Part shown: positions 1 to 11,599 of the stretch, piece after piece
Numbering within the stretch: the stretch's first letter is position 1
Layout: each line of letters starts with the position of its first letter
Notes under the pieces: generated by a model
Seen by the model: the letters and a program-made list of their open reading frames with translations, nothing else
Databases searched by the model: none
Told to the model about the DNA's origin: nothing
Source of the DNA: Lunularia cruciata
Lineage: Eukaryota; Streptophyta; Marchantiopsida; Lunulariales; Lunulariaceae
Direction of reading: 5' to 3'
DNA length: 64,000 nt
Assembly (NCBI GenBank): GCA_948567375.1
Contig: OX419760.1
Coordinates: 43,648,001-43,712,000, forward strand
Made by a program: the position numbers and the translations under genes

Positions 1-709
1 GGAGCCACTTGGGTTTCACTACCACCCTCTTTCCCTCTATTGGCTCCCTCATAACCCCTTCCTCCATGGTAAGTGGAATTTGGGCAATTCCTTTGGATAT
101 GGACTCTTCCTCCACAACCAAAACAATTTCTATCATTGAAATAGTTGGCTGGTTGGCCTCATCTATATGGATAGTTTCCATAACTCCTAGGCCCTCTCCC
201 TACATTCTGATCCACCTCTCTCTTCTCCCATAGTTGCACCACATTGATCTTGAGATCTACAAGTTGTTCTGTGATGGTTTGAAGTAGATCCTTTGGTGGA
301 GGTGCAAGAACTGGAGCAACTACTACTTGTGGTGCAAAGTATCAAAAGTTCCACCATACTTGTAGCCTTGAGGAGGATGCACAATCTCCTTCACCACCAA
401 ATCACTCTCATCTCCTTCCAAACTCTCCTCCATATGAATTGCAATTTTGATAGCTTCAAACTTGGAAGAAGGTTTTTCATATCTCACCTTGCTTCTAATT
501 TGTGGTCTCAACCCTCCCACAAAATTCTTGGTGAGCATGGCCCCTATGCCAATCATAGTAGTCTCCACATCATCCACACCCTTCCTCAACACTATACAAA
601 ATCTGGACTCTAACTTTTCCACTCTTTCCACATAGACCCTCACTTAGTCTCTCACAAAGGCCTCCACATCTTCTCCATCCTTGCCAAAGAAAACCGGAAG
701 TTTTCCCAT
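1..709 (-). pseudogene. gag: Gag pseudogene of element A1 (capsid/nucleocapsid)
   Basis: Gag forms the cytoplasmic virus-like particle and binds the element RNA. The start is the ATG at 709-707, opening MGKLPVFFGKDGEDVEAFV, the same opening as A2 and A3. About 25 codons in, the frame meets a stop at a junction where the middle of capsid, present in A2, is missing; the text resumes in another frame with the VRVYVERVEKLESRF stretch (about 643-323). Near 84-124 there is an intact CCHC zinc knuckle, CFGCGGRVHIQRNC, the best-preserved of the three A copies. The internal deletion and frame changes make it non-functional. Confidence 0.85.
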
Positions 710-1002
710 CTTAACCCCTCACTATCTTTCTTTTCTCTCAAATTTTTTATTTTTTTTCCTCTCACTCTATTACTAATAGAGTATATACATGACTAACACC
801 ATCTGAGAATAATCCACTCTAGGGAACACAAAAGGTTCAAGTTGCTCCAAAATTTCTATAGCAACATCAAATCCTAGTGTGCATATTAATCTAACTCTCA
901 TGGATAGTTTATTCATAAGTTGAAAGATTATCTCCATCACTAATCTTGAGAACTAGTTGATATAGGTGGTATTATTTCTGTAGCTGTACTAAGACTCTCT
1001 TC

Positions 1003-1443
1003 AAGATCCTTCACCAGAGTCTCCAAAAGTGCTTTTCTCCATTACACTCATGTCCTTTTGGAAGTCCTTCAACTCCACAAACCTCACACAACTCCTTCGT
1101 CTTAGATCTTCTCCCTCCCAATCTTGGTGAAGAAGGTCCAACATGCAAACCCAAGTCAAGTAAGCCTTTCCTTTCCCTCAATCTCTTGCTCTCAAAGGTC
1201 AATGGATATGAAATTGCCTTATATTCCTTCTCTCCACATAGAAAGCACTTAGACTCACTCTTTCCTCCAAGTGGTGTAGGTTTTTGGATCCTTGCAACAC
1301 TCTCTTCAAATTCAATTGTAAACTCTCTTTTCCTCAAATTCACACCTACAATCACCTCAAACCCTTGGGGAACCTTGCATAATCTCAATTTCCACTCTTG
1401 ATGACCCTCTATGTTCCCAAGATGAATCTAAACACTCAAACAT
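1003..1443 (-). pseudogene. Leader ORF upstream of gag in A1, zinc-knuckle remnant
   Basis: A reading frame of about 125-145 residues lies between the primer site and gag. It carries a knuckle-like stretch, CFLCGEKEYKAISY, in which the His and last Cys are changed, and a second Cys/His cluster, CEVCGVEGLPKGHEC. The same protein is recognisable in A2 (20476-20880) and A3 (30711-31175), with different damage each time, so it was coding in the ancestor. I do not recognise it outside this window. It could be an N-terminal extension of Gag or a separate RNA-binding protein. Confidence 0.6.
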
Positions 1444-2249
1444 GCTTTTTGTTGCTCTCAAGCTCCTCATGCATGAGATCTCCACTTTGTAGAATTGACC
1501 CTTCCTCACAATGTCACTCAAATCTCCCAACCAGTATGTGACAGTCTTCTGAAATTTTTCACACTGAATAAAAACTCTATTGCATCCCTCCCTGCAAAAT
1601 TTCAGATCTTTTAATCAAGCCATTTGGCCTAGACACCTTTCTATTCAGCACACATATTTCAGATTTGGTCTGAAAATCACCCCTCTCATTTCAAAAACTC
1701 ATAACTCCTTGCGCAAGAACAATCTCTCTCTAATTTTTGTGGAAGCACGTAGGATACAATGCACAAAATTTTCTTAGAAATTTTCAGGACAATTCACTAA
1801 AAACTGAAGAAATGGCAGACTCTGTACAATTTTCCAGAGAGCATGCAGTTGCGGGAGCAGTTTACCCTATCAACTTTCAAAAATTCTACCCCAGTGCACA
1901 TAGTAGCTCTCACAATAATTTCAATTGTGCTTACTGAAAGATAACCCAAGCTATCATGTATAGAAATTTCAAGTCCAAATCTCAAACTTGAGATTTTGTC
2001 CAAAATCACCTTAATCCCAAAAATCTGCAATCCACCTCACATAATCTCTCCAATTCCTCTCATGTGTACAAGATGTACAAAATCACCTCAAAGGCATCAT
2101 AATGAACTACAGGGTATACAAATGGATCTTGCTTCTCTAACATAAGTTCAGCACTCTCCTCTCCTAATGTTCTTCCCAAGTGAGCTCTCATAGCCTCCTT
2201 CTGCCTAATGTAGAATTGAACGTGGAACATTATCTTGCCTTCTAGAAAG
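1444..2249 (-). other. Leader of A1, mostly non-coding
   Basis: Untranslated leader between the primer site and the zinc-knuckle ORF. Directly after the primer site (about 2236-2060) a frame of about 60 residues contains AELMLEKQDPFVYP and is still recognisable in the leaders of A2 and A3, so a short leader peptide is possible. I see nothing recognisable in the rest. Confidence 0.4.
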
Positions 2250-2267
2250 GTCCCGACAACAGAACCT
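2250..2267 (-). other. Primer binding site of A1 (tRNA-Glu-like, decayed)
   Basis: Minus-strand sequence just inside the LTR reads AGGTTCTGTTGTCGGGAC. A2 and A3 have TGGTTCTATTGCC followed by AAGAC or GAGAC. Together these fit the complement of a plant tRNA-Glu 3' end with a few changes. The tRNA assignment is from memory of plant tRNA-Glu. Confidence 0.6.
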
Positions 2268-2271
2268 AAAA

Positions 2272-2963
2272 TGTGAGCTGGCTTGTCTCTCACTCAAGAT
2301 GAACCTCCGATGGTTATTATGGTAGCGCACCATGGACTAAGAAGGCAAGGAACCCCAACTCCATCATACTCCTCCAAGGTTAACACTCCAAGACTCAAGA
2401 CATTGCTCACTAGAGAACTCAATGAGAGAGAGATAGTTGCAAATGAAAGGATGCTAAGTACCCCCTCACCCCTTGTTTATATACTTGTGAAATATTTTGT
2501 ACCAAAGTTACTAATTACCATAGTAACTCAAGTTACTAGACTAAAAGTCAAGTAAAGTCAAAAAGTAGAAAGGAATATCCATTCACATGGGCATATTCCC
2601 CTAAGCATGTGGTATTATCTTGACCCCAACCACTAAGTCAAGGATTCCTTCACATGGGCTATCCCTGGACTAAAGAAGAATCCAAAACAAAGAGGCTTGC
2701 GGGCCCAAGAGTTCTGAACTCTTTCCTCAAAGCCAAACAGCTAGGAATAATACCAAGTCAACACACTAAAATCCAAAATAGTGGTGCTCATCTTTTCTAT
2801 TTCCTCTAAAGTAAGGTCTCTTCTATCTTAGCTATGACTAACTTTAGCTAACCAAGACTAATATAGAATCATTCTTTATCTCTATATAAATAATATCTCT
2901 CAAGTACTTGTAATACCAAGCTAAATATCACAATACCACACACATGCACAAATAGGTGTTACA
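2272..2963 (-). repeat. 5' LTR of A1
   Basis: About 692 bp, from TGTAACACC at its right edge to GCTCACA at its left edge when read on the minus strand. It matches six other A LTRs here. A TATATAAAC-type TATA box lies near 2475-2483. Confidence 0.9.
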
Positions 2964-5290
2964 GCTCTACCTTCAACTCTTCTTGATACATCTTCAATTT
3001 GTCCTTGTACTCAACAACAAGCATCTTCTTCTCCTCCTCATATTGAGAACTTTGTAACTCAGCACTTTGTACCAACTTGTGCAATCTTTCTTCTTCTTGA
3101 TATGTGACTGCCAACTCTCTCTGCCATGCTTGATCCTTCCCGGCTGCACTCTTCCTCAAGCTCTCTAACTCCTGCTCCATTATTGCTTCCATCACCTTCA
3201 CATGAATAGTCTTGATGCGCACATCACTGACCTCCTCTTTCATCTTGGTCAGCAACATTGCTTGCTCCTTCAACTCTTTGGCTTGCTACTACATTTCCTT
3301 ACCTCTTGAATCAAAACTCTCTTGCAACTTCTCAAAAGTCTTCTTCTTTAAGACTGCATCCACCCAATGTTTTTTGACTTCCTTGTCTCCTTGGGTTACA
3401 CGCTCCTGCAAACCCTTCACTTCAGCCAGCAGATACTTCACCACCTGCAACTCATTTGTCACCTTCATACGATCTTGGGGAATTACCTTCTGGTGCTCCT
3501 TCAACAGTTCTAACAATGGAGTGACAACCTTTGATAGAGACTGTATTACTCCAAAGTTCTCTTCATCTTTGGCCCCATCTTTGTACTTCACCTCTTCCAT
3601 CGGCTCCTTCTGCCAAAGTCATGATCTTTGTATCTTCAGCGACACTACTTCGGAGATTCCTTCTTCCTTACCTACTGAACTCAGCCCCATAGGGTACTCC
3701 TTTTGTCTTTCAGCCCCCTTCTCTTCCACAACCAGGGCTATGCACTAATTCATCTTTCCTGGTACACTGTCATTCATTGCATGACAAGCTTCATCCACTT
3801 CTTCTTCTCCAACCAATTGCTGAACCTTGTGTTCACCCTCACTCTTGCTTCTGGATTCCTCACTTTGTAAAGTGAATTCGGCTTCTTCTGAGTCCTCTCC
3901 CCTAGACTCTATCTCCCCTTCAGACTCGGTTTTTGATGGTGCTTCTTTCACCATCTTCTTACTCTATAGAACTGGTCTTTGGGTCTTCCTTTGTGCTGGA
4001 GGTGACTTTGCTTCTTTGGGTTTATTGTGCCTCTTTGTCTTTGGGCTTGTTATTTCTTCCATCTTCCATTGACCTGTCCTCAAAAAGTGATCATCAATGG
4101 CTTGCAAGTGTGCCATGTATTGTTGCTCTTCTTCACCCGCTTCCCATCTCAAATCAGGATGGAAATGTGACACCATTGCGACGCCTCTCCTCCACTGTCA
4201 CCAAGTTCAACCCAAAGTAGAAGTGTGCTGCAAACGGTGCAAAATATTTTGGAGGCAAACTTGTCCTCCAATTTGACCACCATCTGCCTCGTTTGTTGGT
4301 GAAAACACTTTGCTCAATTCACCTTCACTCCTACAAACATCCGGTGGAAAAAGACCACCTGCTGCATATTCACGTAAGTCATTCATTTTGGCTTGAACAT
4401 GGCCATTATCGTCCCCATGATACTTTGTTTAATCGGGTCCCAATAGGACTCCACCTTGTAACCATTCATTGTACACGGAGCAAAGAATGAATCTTGTATG
4501 TCCGCCGTCTCCTTTACAGCATCACATTTCTGATAGAAGGTGATCCCTGTCGGTTCTCTTGCTTCCTTCCCCAACATTAACCTCCAATCCGACTTAGTCC
4601 ATTAAGCCGGATTTCCTCTCTTTCCCTCGACTTCAGGGCCTTCCTTGCAATTACTGGCAGCTATCTCTACCATGACTCCTAGGAAACTGAAATTCCAGAT
4701 CCATGCTAAGAAAGTAATACAAAGTCTATCCAAGACTTTGATCCTTGTTACAACATCCAACCTACAAATTGCAAAACTTTGCACTGCCAAAGCATTGTGA
4801 CCTTCTTTGCCATGATTTGCTCTCTTGATCTTTGGCATTAGAAGACTATTCCTTCTCTTGGACGAGACACTCTAACCCCTTTTGGATTTTGGAAAATTTC
4901 ACTCTCAATTGGCTTCTTGACACGCATTACTGCAAGATGACTATTCAGAGGGACATGAAATCTACTTGACATATTCAACTTGCCCCTACGTAATTGCAAT
5001 TTTATAATACCCCAAATTGCTATCATTCTTCAGTCAATTTCAAAATCAACTTCCCCTTCTTTTGCGTGTTGTTGTCTTGTCACTATCAAGACATGCTTCT
5101 TCTGCCTCTGCCGTTTCTTGAAGTGTACTTTCTTGCCATGTACAAAGGTTGTTAGACGGTCTTCGTATCGCCCTTTGCTTCCCAATCCAAAGATGATGCT
5201 CTTCAGACTTGTTTCTTTGTACTCCTCTCCTTAGTACTTCTATCATTGGATCCAAAGTCGACTTCTTTGGATTTCCTCCAAAGACACTCC
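2964..5290 (-). pseudogene. U3-encoded coiled-coil ORF, remnant in partial C LTR
   Basis: Decayed copy of the protein encoded in family C LTRs. In order: an N-terminal part (near 5290-4838) with RVSRPREGIVF; a central part with AWIWNFSFLGVM and EGPEVEGKRGNPA, followed by a stop; PTGITFYQKCDA and NGYKVESYWDP (about 4577-4383); an acidic serine-rich stretch (3954-3745); a coiled coil rich in Glu, Lys and Leu (3600-2959). Frameshifts and stops break it into at least six pieces. Function unknown; see the copy at 42161-44263. Confidence 0.75.
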
Positions 5291-5376
5291 CGTCCATTCT
5301 TTCTTTTGTAATTTGGCTTTCTTGCTTACTTCTTCTCCAAATGCTAATAAAACAAAAAAAAAATGTGGGCACCACA
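2964..5376 (-). repeat. Partial LTR of family C, interrupted by A1
   Basis: The right border is the family's LTR start (GGCACCACA on the plus strand, complement TGTGGTGCC). The left edge corresponds to mid-LTR of the complete element (near 32814), where A1 has inserted, so the U5-side remainder should lie beyond the window. No 5-bp duplication can be tested. It is one of five C LTRs or LTR parts in the window. Confidence 0.85.
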
Positions 5377-8300
5377 ACCACAAAGAGCATCATAAAAAGT
5401 TACAAAAACTAAACTTCCTCACACTTGAAATAAATCCAATCAAACCTTGGAAGAAGTGTTTCAATTCACTAACTCTACCTCCTACAAGAGACCTTCCATT
5501 AACTTCTACCCAAAAGGTCTGCACCTCAACTCCAAAGGTCAAGTTTTAGTCCAAAGCTCTACCTCTCAAGTATGATGGTCTGCTTTGCACGTCCAATGGC
5601 CAAATTTTGCTCCAAAGGAATGAGCTTTTGTGCCAAAGGACTTGCACTTAGATCCAAAGGTGAGACATTTCACCTAAGTTATGATTTGCCTATGCAATTT
5701 ATATCCCTTAGAAATTCTATCTTTCATTGATTGTCAACACTACAATCACACTTAAAACCATCAAGGCATTGCTCTCAAACGCTAACCTTTGCCTGTAAGG
5801 ATCAAACACACAAGGAGCAAAGCAATTCTATTGCAAAGATTCAGCTGATAAATAAATTTCTAAGGCATACACTTACACAAGGATAATAGAAAATGATGAA
5901 GAGCGGTAAGCCTTTTCACTTATTAATCATTGAATTGAACATATAACACTTTGAATGTTGGCTTTAAATACTCAGCTCTTTGGATCTTAATGCTACTTTG
6001 AAACATCATATTTGAACCAACACATCTAGCCCAAACCAACATGTTGGTCAAAACTCTAAGTGCTTGGGTTAACATCCCATCACACCAAATTTTGGATTGA
6101 TTGACTGATTCCAAAAGGCTTCAAAGTCCTACTTAAAACTTACTCTTACTATCTTCTTACTTTCCTCAAGTACTCCTAGAATAACTCTATCTAATTTCTT
6201 TCATATGACTTTGAAATTATACTTCAGACAGTCCTTAGTTTTTGCCATCTTTCTTTGCATTCTTTCTCCAAACTTCATTGTGGCTTCTTCTCATCTCTTC
6301 CCATTTCTCTTTTGGACTTTACTTTTAAGCTTCTAAGTAACTTTATCTCATCACTGACAAAGTGTAATCTTTAAAACTATCTATAACATTTTTTAATCTC
6401 CTACATAAATCCTCTATCCTCTCCTTGCCCTTACTGCCCTTCCTTTGTCCAATTCTTTGGTTCCTTTGGCATTCTTCCCCTCTTCCAAAACAACCACACT
6501 TGAATTGATGCCAATTCTCACCTCTTCAAGTTGAGCCACCTGGACCATCATCACATCCAATTGAGTCGTCAAACCTTTCAACTTTGATTCAAACTCTTCA
6601 ATCTTTGCCGACTTTACCTTCTACAATGCTACCTAAATCTGGTCTTGTCTACTCTTTTCCCCTTGCAATATTTTACACTTAGCATGGGCATTGGCTAATT
6701 CCTTTTCTTAGTTTTGCTATACTAGAAGTTGATACATTTTTTTTACTTTCTTCTCCTTTGTAATAGATGCTAATTTCTCCTTGAGTTCTTCTACTTCTTC
6801 AATCTTAGATTCTAACTTAGCCATCAAAAGAATATCTCTAGCTTCTGCTTGTGTAACTCCATCTTCATTGATCATATTGAGATTCTAGTCTCTTCCTTGG
6901 ACTGTTTCACTTCTTCTAGTTCTCTTTGCAACATTGGAATTTCACTCCACCACTCTTATAGCTAATGATGCACCCATTTGGTAACTCAACAATAATTTCT
7001 ACTCCTAATTGCACAAACTCCTCAAATATTCCAATTAAGAACTCAACTATGGGTATTATTGTGAAGTTAACACATGAAGTATAGATTGTTCTCCATAGAC
7101 AAGGTTTCAAGTTTTCTTATCTTTGGATCACCTTAGGGTTCCATTGGTTCTACCTCAATGTTCCAAAGGGTTATCTTCACCTTTTCCTTCCTTCTTCACT
7201 TTGGCTGTTCTCATCCTCCCATTGGTGAATTTGTGGTTTACCTTCTTCACCTAGAAACAACCTCTAACCCTAAATCACTTGGGTGTTGGTCAATATCAAC
7301 ATCATTCATCTTTGGTGGAGTTAGGTGTCCTTAATCTCCTTTGCACCTAATTGACCACCTTTAGAGTTGTCTCTTGATTCAATAATAGGTAATACTTCCT
7401 GAACATCATCTTGCGCATCCATTTGACCATCTTCTTATCTTGTATTCTTCTTTGATTGCAAAGTGATTGCTTTGGGTGAGTGTGTAGCCTTTCATTTCTA
7501 AGGATTAATCTATGTTTTGGCAAGATTGATCACCTCTTCCTTCAGCTCAGCTTTGTACTTCACTTCACTTAGCCTAACTTTGGTGTTTGTCTCCTATAAC
7601 TTCCTTACAACCATATTCCACTCCAGCTAACTCTTTGGGAAATCCTCATTCAATTTGGCTTCAATCAATAACCCTAACCCAATATAAAAGTGAATTTATA
7701 AATAAAAAAGATAGAAGGGCCCCTTTTTGCCTGGGGTCCATTTCTTTTGGTCCATTGACAGAATATCATAGTCTAATTTACTTCCTTGCCATCAAACATT
7801 CATTCAAAGAAAAGCACCTGATTGACAATCCTATAAGTGGTATGGCTATGTTTGAAGATCCTTAGCAGATTCAAGACCACATACAACAGGTTGAAGGAAG
7901 TGATGATAGAGATGGCCAGGAACTTAGAGTAACTTCAAGACTACATGGTGTCCTCACCAAGGAAGCAATGGATGGACAAATGATAAAGACCAAAGTACAT
8001 GAGCTGAAGTTGCAGATCTAGACTCTCAATAAGAAGATATTTGAGAACCCAAGGATGGATCATTTATTTGTAAATCTTAGAGAATGCACAAACACAAATT
8101 TAGTGATTCTTTTGATACCTTAGTCCTAGAAATTGTAAACTACAAGTAGAAATTTTCCTTTGGATAGCTAGAAGCAAAGCTAGTTCTTTAAAATAAAATT
8201 TTATAAAGATATATTTGTAGTTAACATTCATCTTAGTACAATCTTCAGTATAGTAATCCAAAGAAAGTAGAAAATAGGAAGTTTCTTTGGAGAGGAGATG

Positions 8301-8819
8301 TTATCTTCCAAAGACAAGTAGAATTGTAAGTAAGTGGGATAAGGAATTTTACATGATAAAGAAGATAAGGAAATCTCCAATGTAAACTTTGACCCTTGCA
8401 ATTTTGGTAGATATCTTCATAAGTATTAAACTATTAGCCATTAAATTTCTTAGTACCTAAATGGTTTTTTGCTACTTAGGGTAGTCATTTCATGTAAATA
8501 TTCATTAAGTTAGTTTGGGACAAAGAAATTGGAAGTGCCAAAACCACAATGTTGCTTTGCTTAACTCTAGGTGTTGGTATCATGTCTCCATTGAGTGAAT
8601 GTTGAGAAATCTTTGTAGCAAGAGTGCCAAGTGTTGAGTGTGTGTGATCACTAGTATTCATGGGTAGAGTGTGTGATCATTGGTTATTCCTCTAGATCAA
8701 TACCTTGAGAGTCTCAATTGACCTATCATGTTGATAGTACTCAATGGTAGCAAACACAAAGGATAGTCATTGATGCAAGAAACTTTGGGTAAAGATGTGC
8801 CTTTTAGGAGGAGTATAAT
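5377..8819 (-). repeat. Probable diverged C-like LTR (family C2), decayed
   Basis: The segment lacks long frames, but its minus strand contains stretches resembling the C LTR: a pyrimidine-rich plus strand encoding a Glu/Lys-rich coiled coil on the minus strand (about 6240-6840), a segment with PIVEFLIGIFEEF (about 7050) comparable to the C stretch VTPLLELLKEH, and FYIGLGLL (near 7690) comparable to FYFGLNLL in C. A C-type LTR start with polypurine tract follows at 10812-10840. I infer an older subfamily of C. No exact left border is visible. Confidence 0.4.
6240..7750 (-). pseudogene. Coiled-coil ORF remnant, C2 version of the U3 protein
   Basis: Read on the minus strand in several frames, this gives a Glu/Lys/Leu-rich heptad-like region, with segments such as LESKIEEVEELKEKLA and FESKLKGLTTQLDVMMV, preceded by PIVEFLIGIFEEFVQLGVE. 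Order and composition parallel the C-family U3 protein, but identity is low. Many stops. Homology is my inference from order and composition; a profile search built from the C copies would settle it. Confidence 0.35.
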
Positions 8820-9499
8820 TGTGAGCTGGCCTATCTCTCACTCAGGATGAACCTCTACTGGCTATTATGGTAGCGTGCCATGGACTAAGGCAAAGAACCC
8901 GAAGTCCATCATACTCCTCCAAGGCTAACACTCCAAAACTCAAGACATTGCTCAATAGAGAACTCAATGAGAGAGAGATAGTTTCAAATGAAAGGATGAT
9001 GAGTACCTCCTCACCCCTAGTTTATATGCTTGTGAAATAGTTACGTACTAAAGTTACCAAAGTAACTCAAGTCACTAGGCTAAAAGTCAAGTCAAGTCAA
9101 AAAGTATAAAGGAATATCCATCTCCATGGGAATATTCCACTAAGCATGTAATCATATCTTGACCCAACAAGAAAGTCAAGGATTCCTTCACATGCGCTAT
9201 CCTTGGACTATAGAAGAATCCAAAACAAAAAGGCTTACGGGCCTAAGAGTTCTCAACTCTTTCCTAAAAGCCAAACACCTAAGAATAATACCAAGTCAAC
9301 ACACTAGAATCCAAATTAGTGGTGCTCATCTTTTCCACTTCCTTTAAAGTAAATTCCCTTCTATTGTAGCTATGACTAACTTTGGCTAATCATGACTAAT
9401 GTAGAACCATCCTTTATCTATATAAATAATGTCTCTCAAGTACTTGTTATTCCAAGCTAAATATCACAATACCACACACATGCACAAATGGGTATTACA
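8820..9499 (-). repeat. Solo LTR of family A
   Basis: A full-length LTR, TGTGAGCTGG on the left edge to GGGTATTACA on the right edge (plus strand), with no primer site or polypurine tract and no gag-pol attached. Flanking pentamers are ATAAT and AACAT, so no clean duplication remains. It is probably an old insertion reduced by LTR-LTR recombination. Confidence 0.8.
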
Positions 9500-10811
9500 A
9501 AACATGACCCTTGGAGTAAGAATCTTTGTAGTGAAGTCACTTGTTTGTAGTTTACTGGATATCATATTCAAAGTTTAGCTAGAACTTATCTTTAGTTAAT
9601 ATGATCTTTTCTTCCTATTTGTTATAGTGCACCTTTGTAGTGATGTTACCCTCTTCTAGGAGTGGTTCTTGCACTAAGAGGTTAAACATGTATAGTAACA
9701 AACTGAAAATAGTGATTCTTCTTTTCAAGTGTTGTCATTTCCAATGTTAGCCTTAACAATGTAGTCAATTACAGCTCCATCCAAAGCACTCACCTTTCAT
9801 TGAGTGTAGTTATAGAACATCAAGCTTCAATTAGTTTGCACTCCCTCAAAGGCAATCTCAAAGGACAGCATTTGGTTGATACAAACATAAGTAGTTTTGT
9901 GTGGCTTAAAAATTTTCATGATTGTAGCATCAATGGCTCTTTAGGCTAGTTCTTTGTAGTTTACACCATCCAATTTTAACTTATTGATTGTTTGTCAATG
10001 AAAGATTTGGTTATTCACATCATCAAACTTTGTGTCAAACATCAAGCTAGCCAAATTTTATATACATCACTACCGATGACCATATGCTTATGCTCTTTGG
10101 TCCACACTTGGGTTCCATAAAGCCCATTTGGACTTTAAGACTTCTCTTTTTGAATCTCTTGTGCCACATACTTTCGGCAACCCAAAGTCTTAGTTTCATA
10201 GAAGAAATAGTAAGGTTTAACTTTTGCAATAGCCCTTTCCTTGCTTCCATCTCACACTTATCAATTTCAAGGTTCCAAATAATAACAAATTGTACCTTGC
10301 TTGACTACATGCCCTTAACCAGTGTGCTAATCTTCTCCCACATGTATGTAGTTGAAGAATAAAACTAACTCATGCAAAACAAATTTGTGGATTCTTGAAC
10401 AAGATTAGTCTTAATAAAATTGATCAACTCTTCAATGTACATTTTCTTGAGAAACATAGGGAATTTATAGATCAAGGCCTTTGCCCCATGGGTCTTCAAT
10501 TGCTCATTGGTCAATAGTTTTAGGTACTAATGGCACTTGGAAACATTTCCTTCAAAAATTTGCAATGGAATTTAAAACATTTATTGTCTTTGGACCAATC
10601 TTTATGCAAATGCTTTATCTTCATCTTTAGCTAATTGATAGCTCTTTGGGATTTTGATACTTTCACTCTTAGTCTTCACATTTCTTGCCTAAATATAAAG
10701 CTGGACCAAAATAAATTACCATTTGGGAATTTTTTTCCCAAATAATAAAAAAAATGGAAAAATGAAAGAAAATTAATTTTTTCTTAAAATTTAGTTTTAA
10801 AAAAATTTCTT
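9500..10811. other. Unassigned AT-rich sequence
   Basis: No long frame or recognisable repeat border. A minus-strand frame at 10250-10047 (67 residues, basic) is the only notable open stretch, and I do not recognise it. By position this may be the promoter-distal part of the C2-like LTR, because a C-type LTR start follows. Confidence 0.3.
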
Positions 10812-10840
10812 AGTACTGCATACTCCATCCCTCATATGTG
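10812..10840 (-). other. C-type LTR start and polypurine tract (C2)
   Basis: The plus-strand text around TACTGCATACTCCATCCCTC closely parallels the junction at 35171-35195 of the complete C element (TACCACATACCCCTTCCCTC). On the minus strand this is a purine-rich tract next to an LTR start. It marks the inner edge of a decayed C2 3' LTR, with internal sequence cut short at 10900 by A2. Confidence 0.5.
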
Positions 10841-10900
10841 AGTGTCCTTGCAAACAAAAAAATTATTGCAAGGCAAAGAAGATATGATACGGGTAAGAAT

Positions 10901-11577
10901 TGTGAGCCAACGTATCTATCACTTAGGATAAACTTCCAATAGCTATTATGGTATCACATCATGGACTAAGAAAGCAAGGAGCCTGAACTCCATCATACTC
11001 CTCTAAGGCTAACACTCCAAGACTAAACCATTGCTCACTAGAGAACTCAATGAAAGAGTGATAGTTGATGAGTACCTCTTCACCCCTAGTTTATTTACTT
11101 GTGATGTAGTTACACACCAACGTTACTAATTATTGAAGTAACTCAAGTTACTAGGCTAAAAGTCAAATAAGGTCTAAAGTATAAAGGAATATCATACTCA
11201 TGGGAATATTATCCTAAGCATGTGGTCTTATCTTGACCCAATCACTAAGCCAAGGATTCCTTCATATGGGCTATCCTTGGACTATAGAAGAATCCAAAGA
11301 AAAAAAGACTTGTGGGTCCAAGAGTTCTCAACTCTTTCCTCAAAGCTAAACCCGTAGGAATAATACCAAGTCAATAGACTATAATCCAAAATAGTAGTGC
11401 TCATCTTTTCCATTTCTTCTAAAGTAAGGTGCTCTCTATCTTAGTATTATGACTAAATTTAGCTAATCATGGCTAATGTAGGACCATCCTTTATCTCTAT
11501 ATAAATAATATCTCTCAAGTATTTGTACTACCAAACCAAATATCACAAATCACATACATGCACAAATGAGTGTTACA
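10901..11577 (-). repeat. 3' LTR of A2
   Basis: 677 bp, bounded by TGTGAGCC and TGTTACA on the plus strand. It is visibly diverged from the 5' LTR at 21675-22449, which has an internal duplication missing here. Confidence 0.88.
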
Positions 11578-11599
11578 TTTACCCTTGGGACTAAGAGTT

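Larger units (their letters stand above)
1..2963 (-). mobile_element. Ty3/gypsy element A1, 5' part only
   Basis: Minus-strand element whose 5' LTR is at 2272-2963, followed leftwards by primer site, leader, upstream ORF and gag; pol would lie beyond the left edge of the window. The same order occurs in A2 (10901-22449) and A3 (29346-49638). The right border abuts mid-LTR sequence of family C at 2964, so A1 inserted into a C LTR. Its target duplication cannot be tested because the other end is outside the window. Confidence 0.85.

Noticed and set aside
293-613. Plus-strand 106-residue frame overlapping A1 gag
   Set aside because: Antisense shadow of Gag; the minus strand carries the recognisable capsid text.
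8820-11577. 8820-9499 and 10901-11577 as the two LTRs of one short element
   Set aside because: Both are in the same direction, but the interval holds no A internal sequence, primer site or purine tract; 10901-11577 pairs with 21675-22449.
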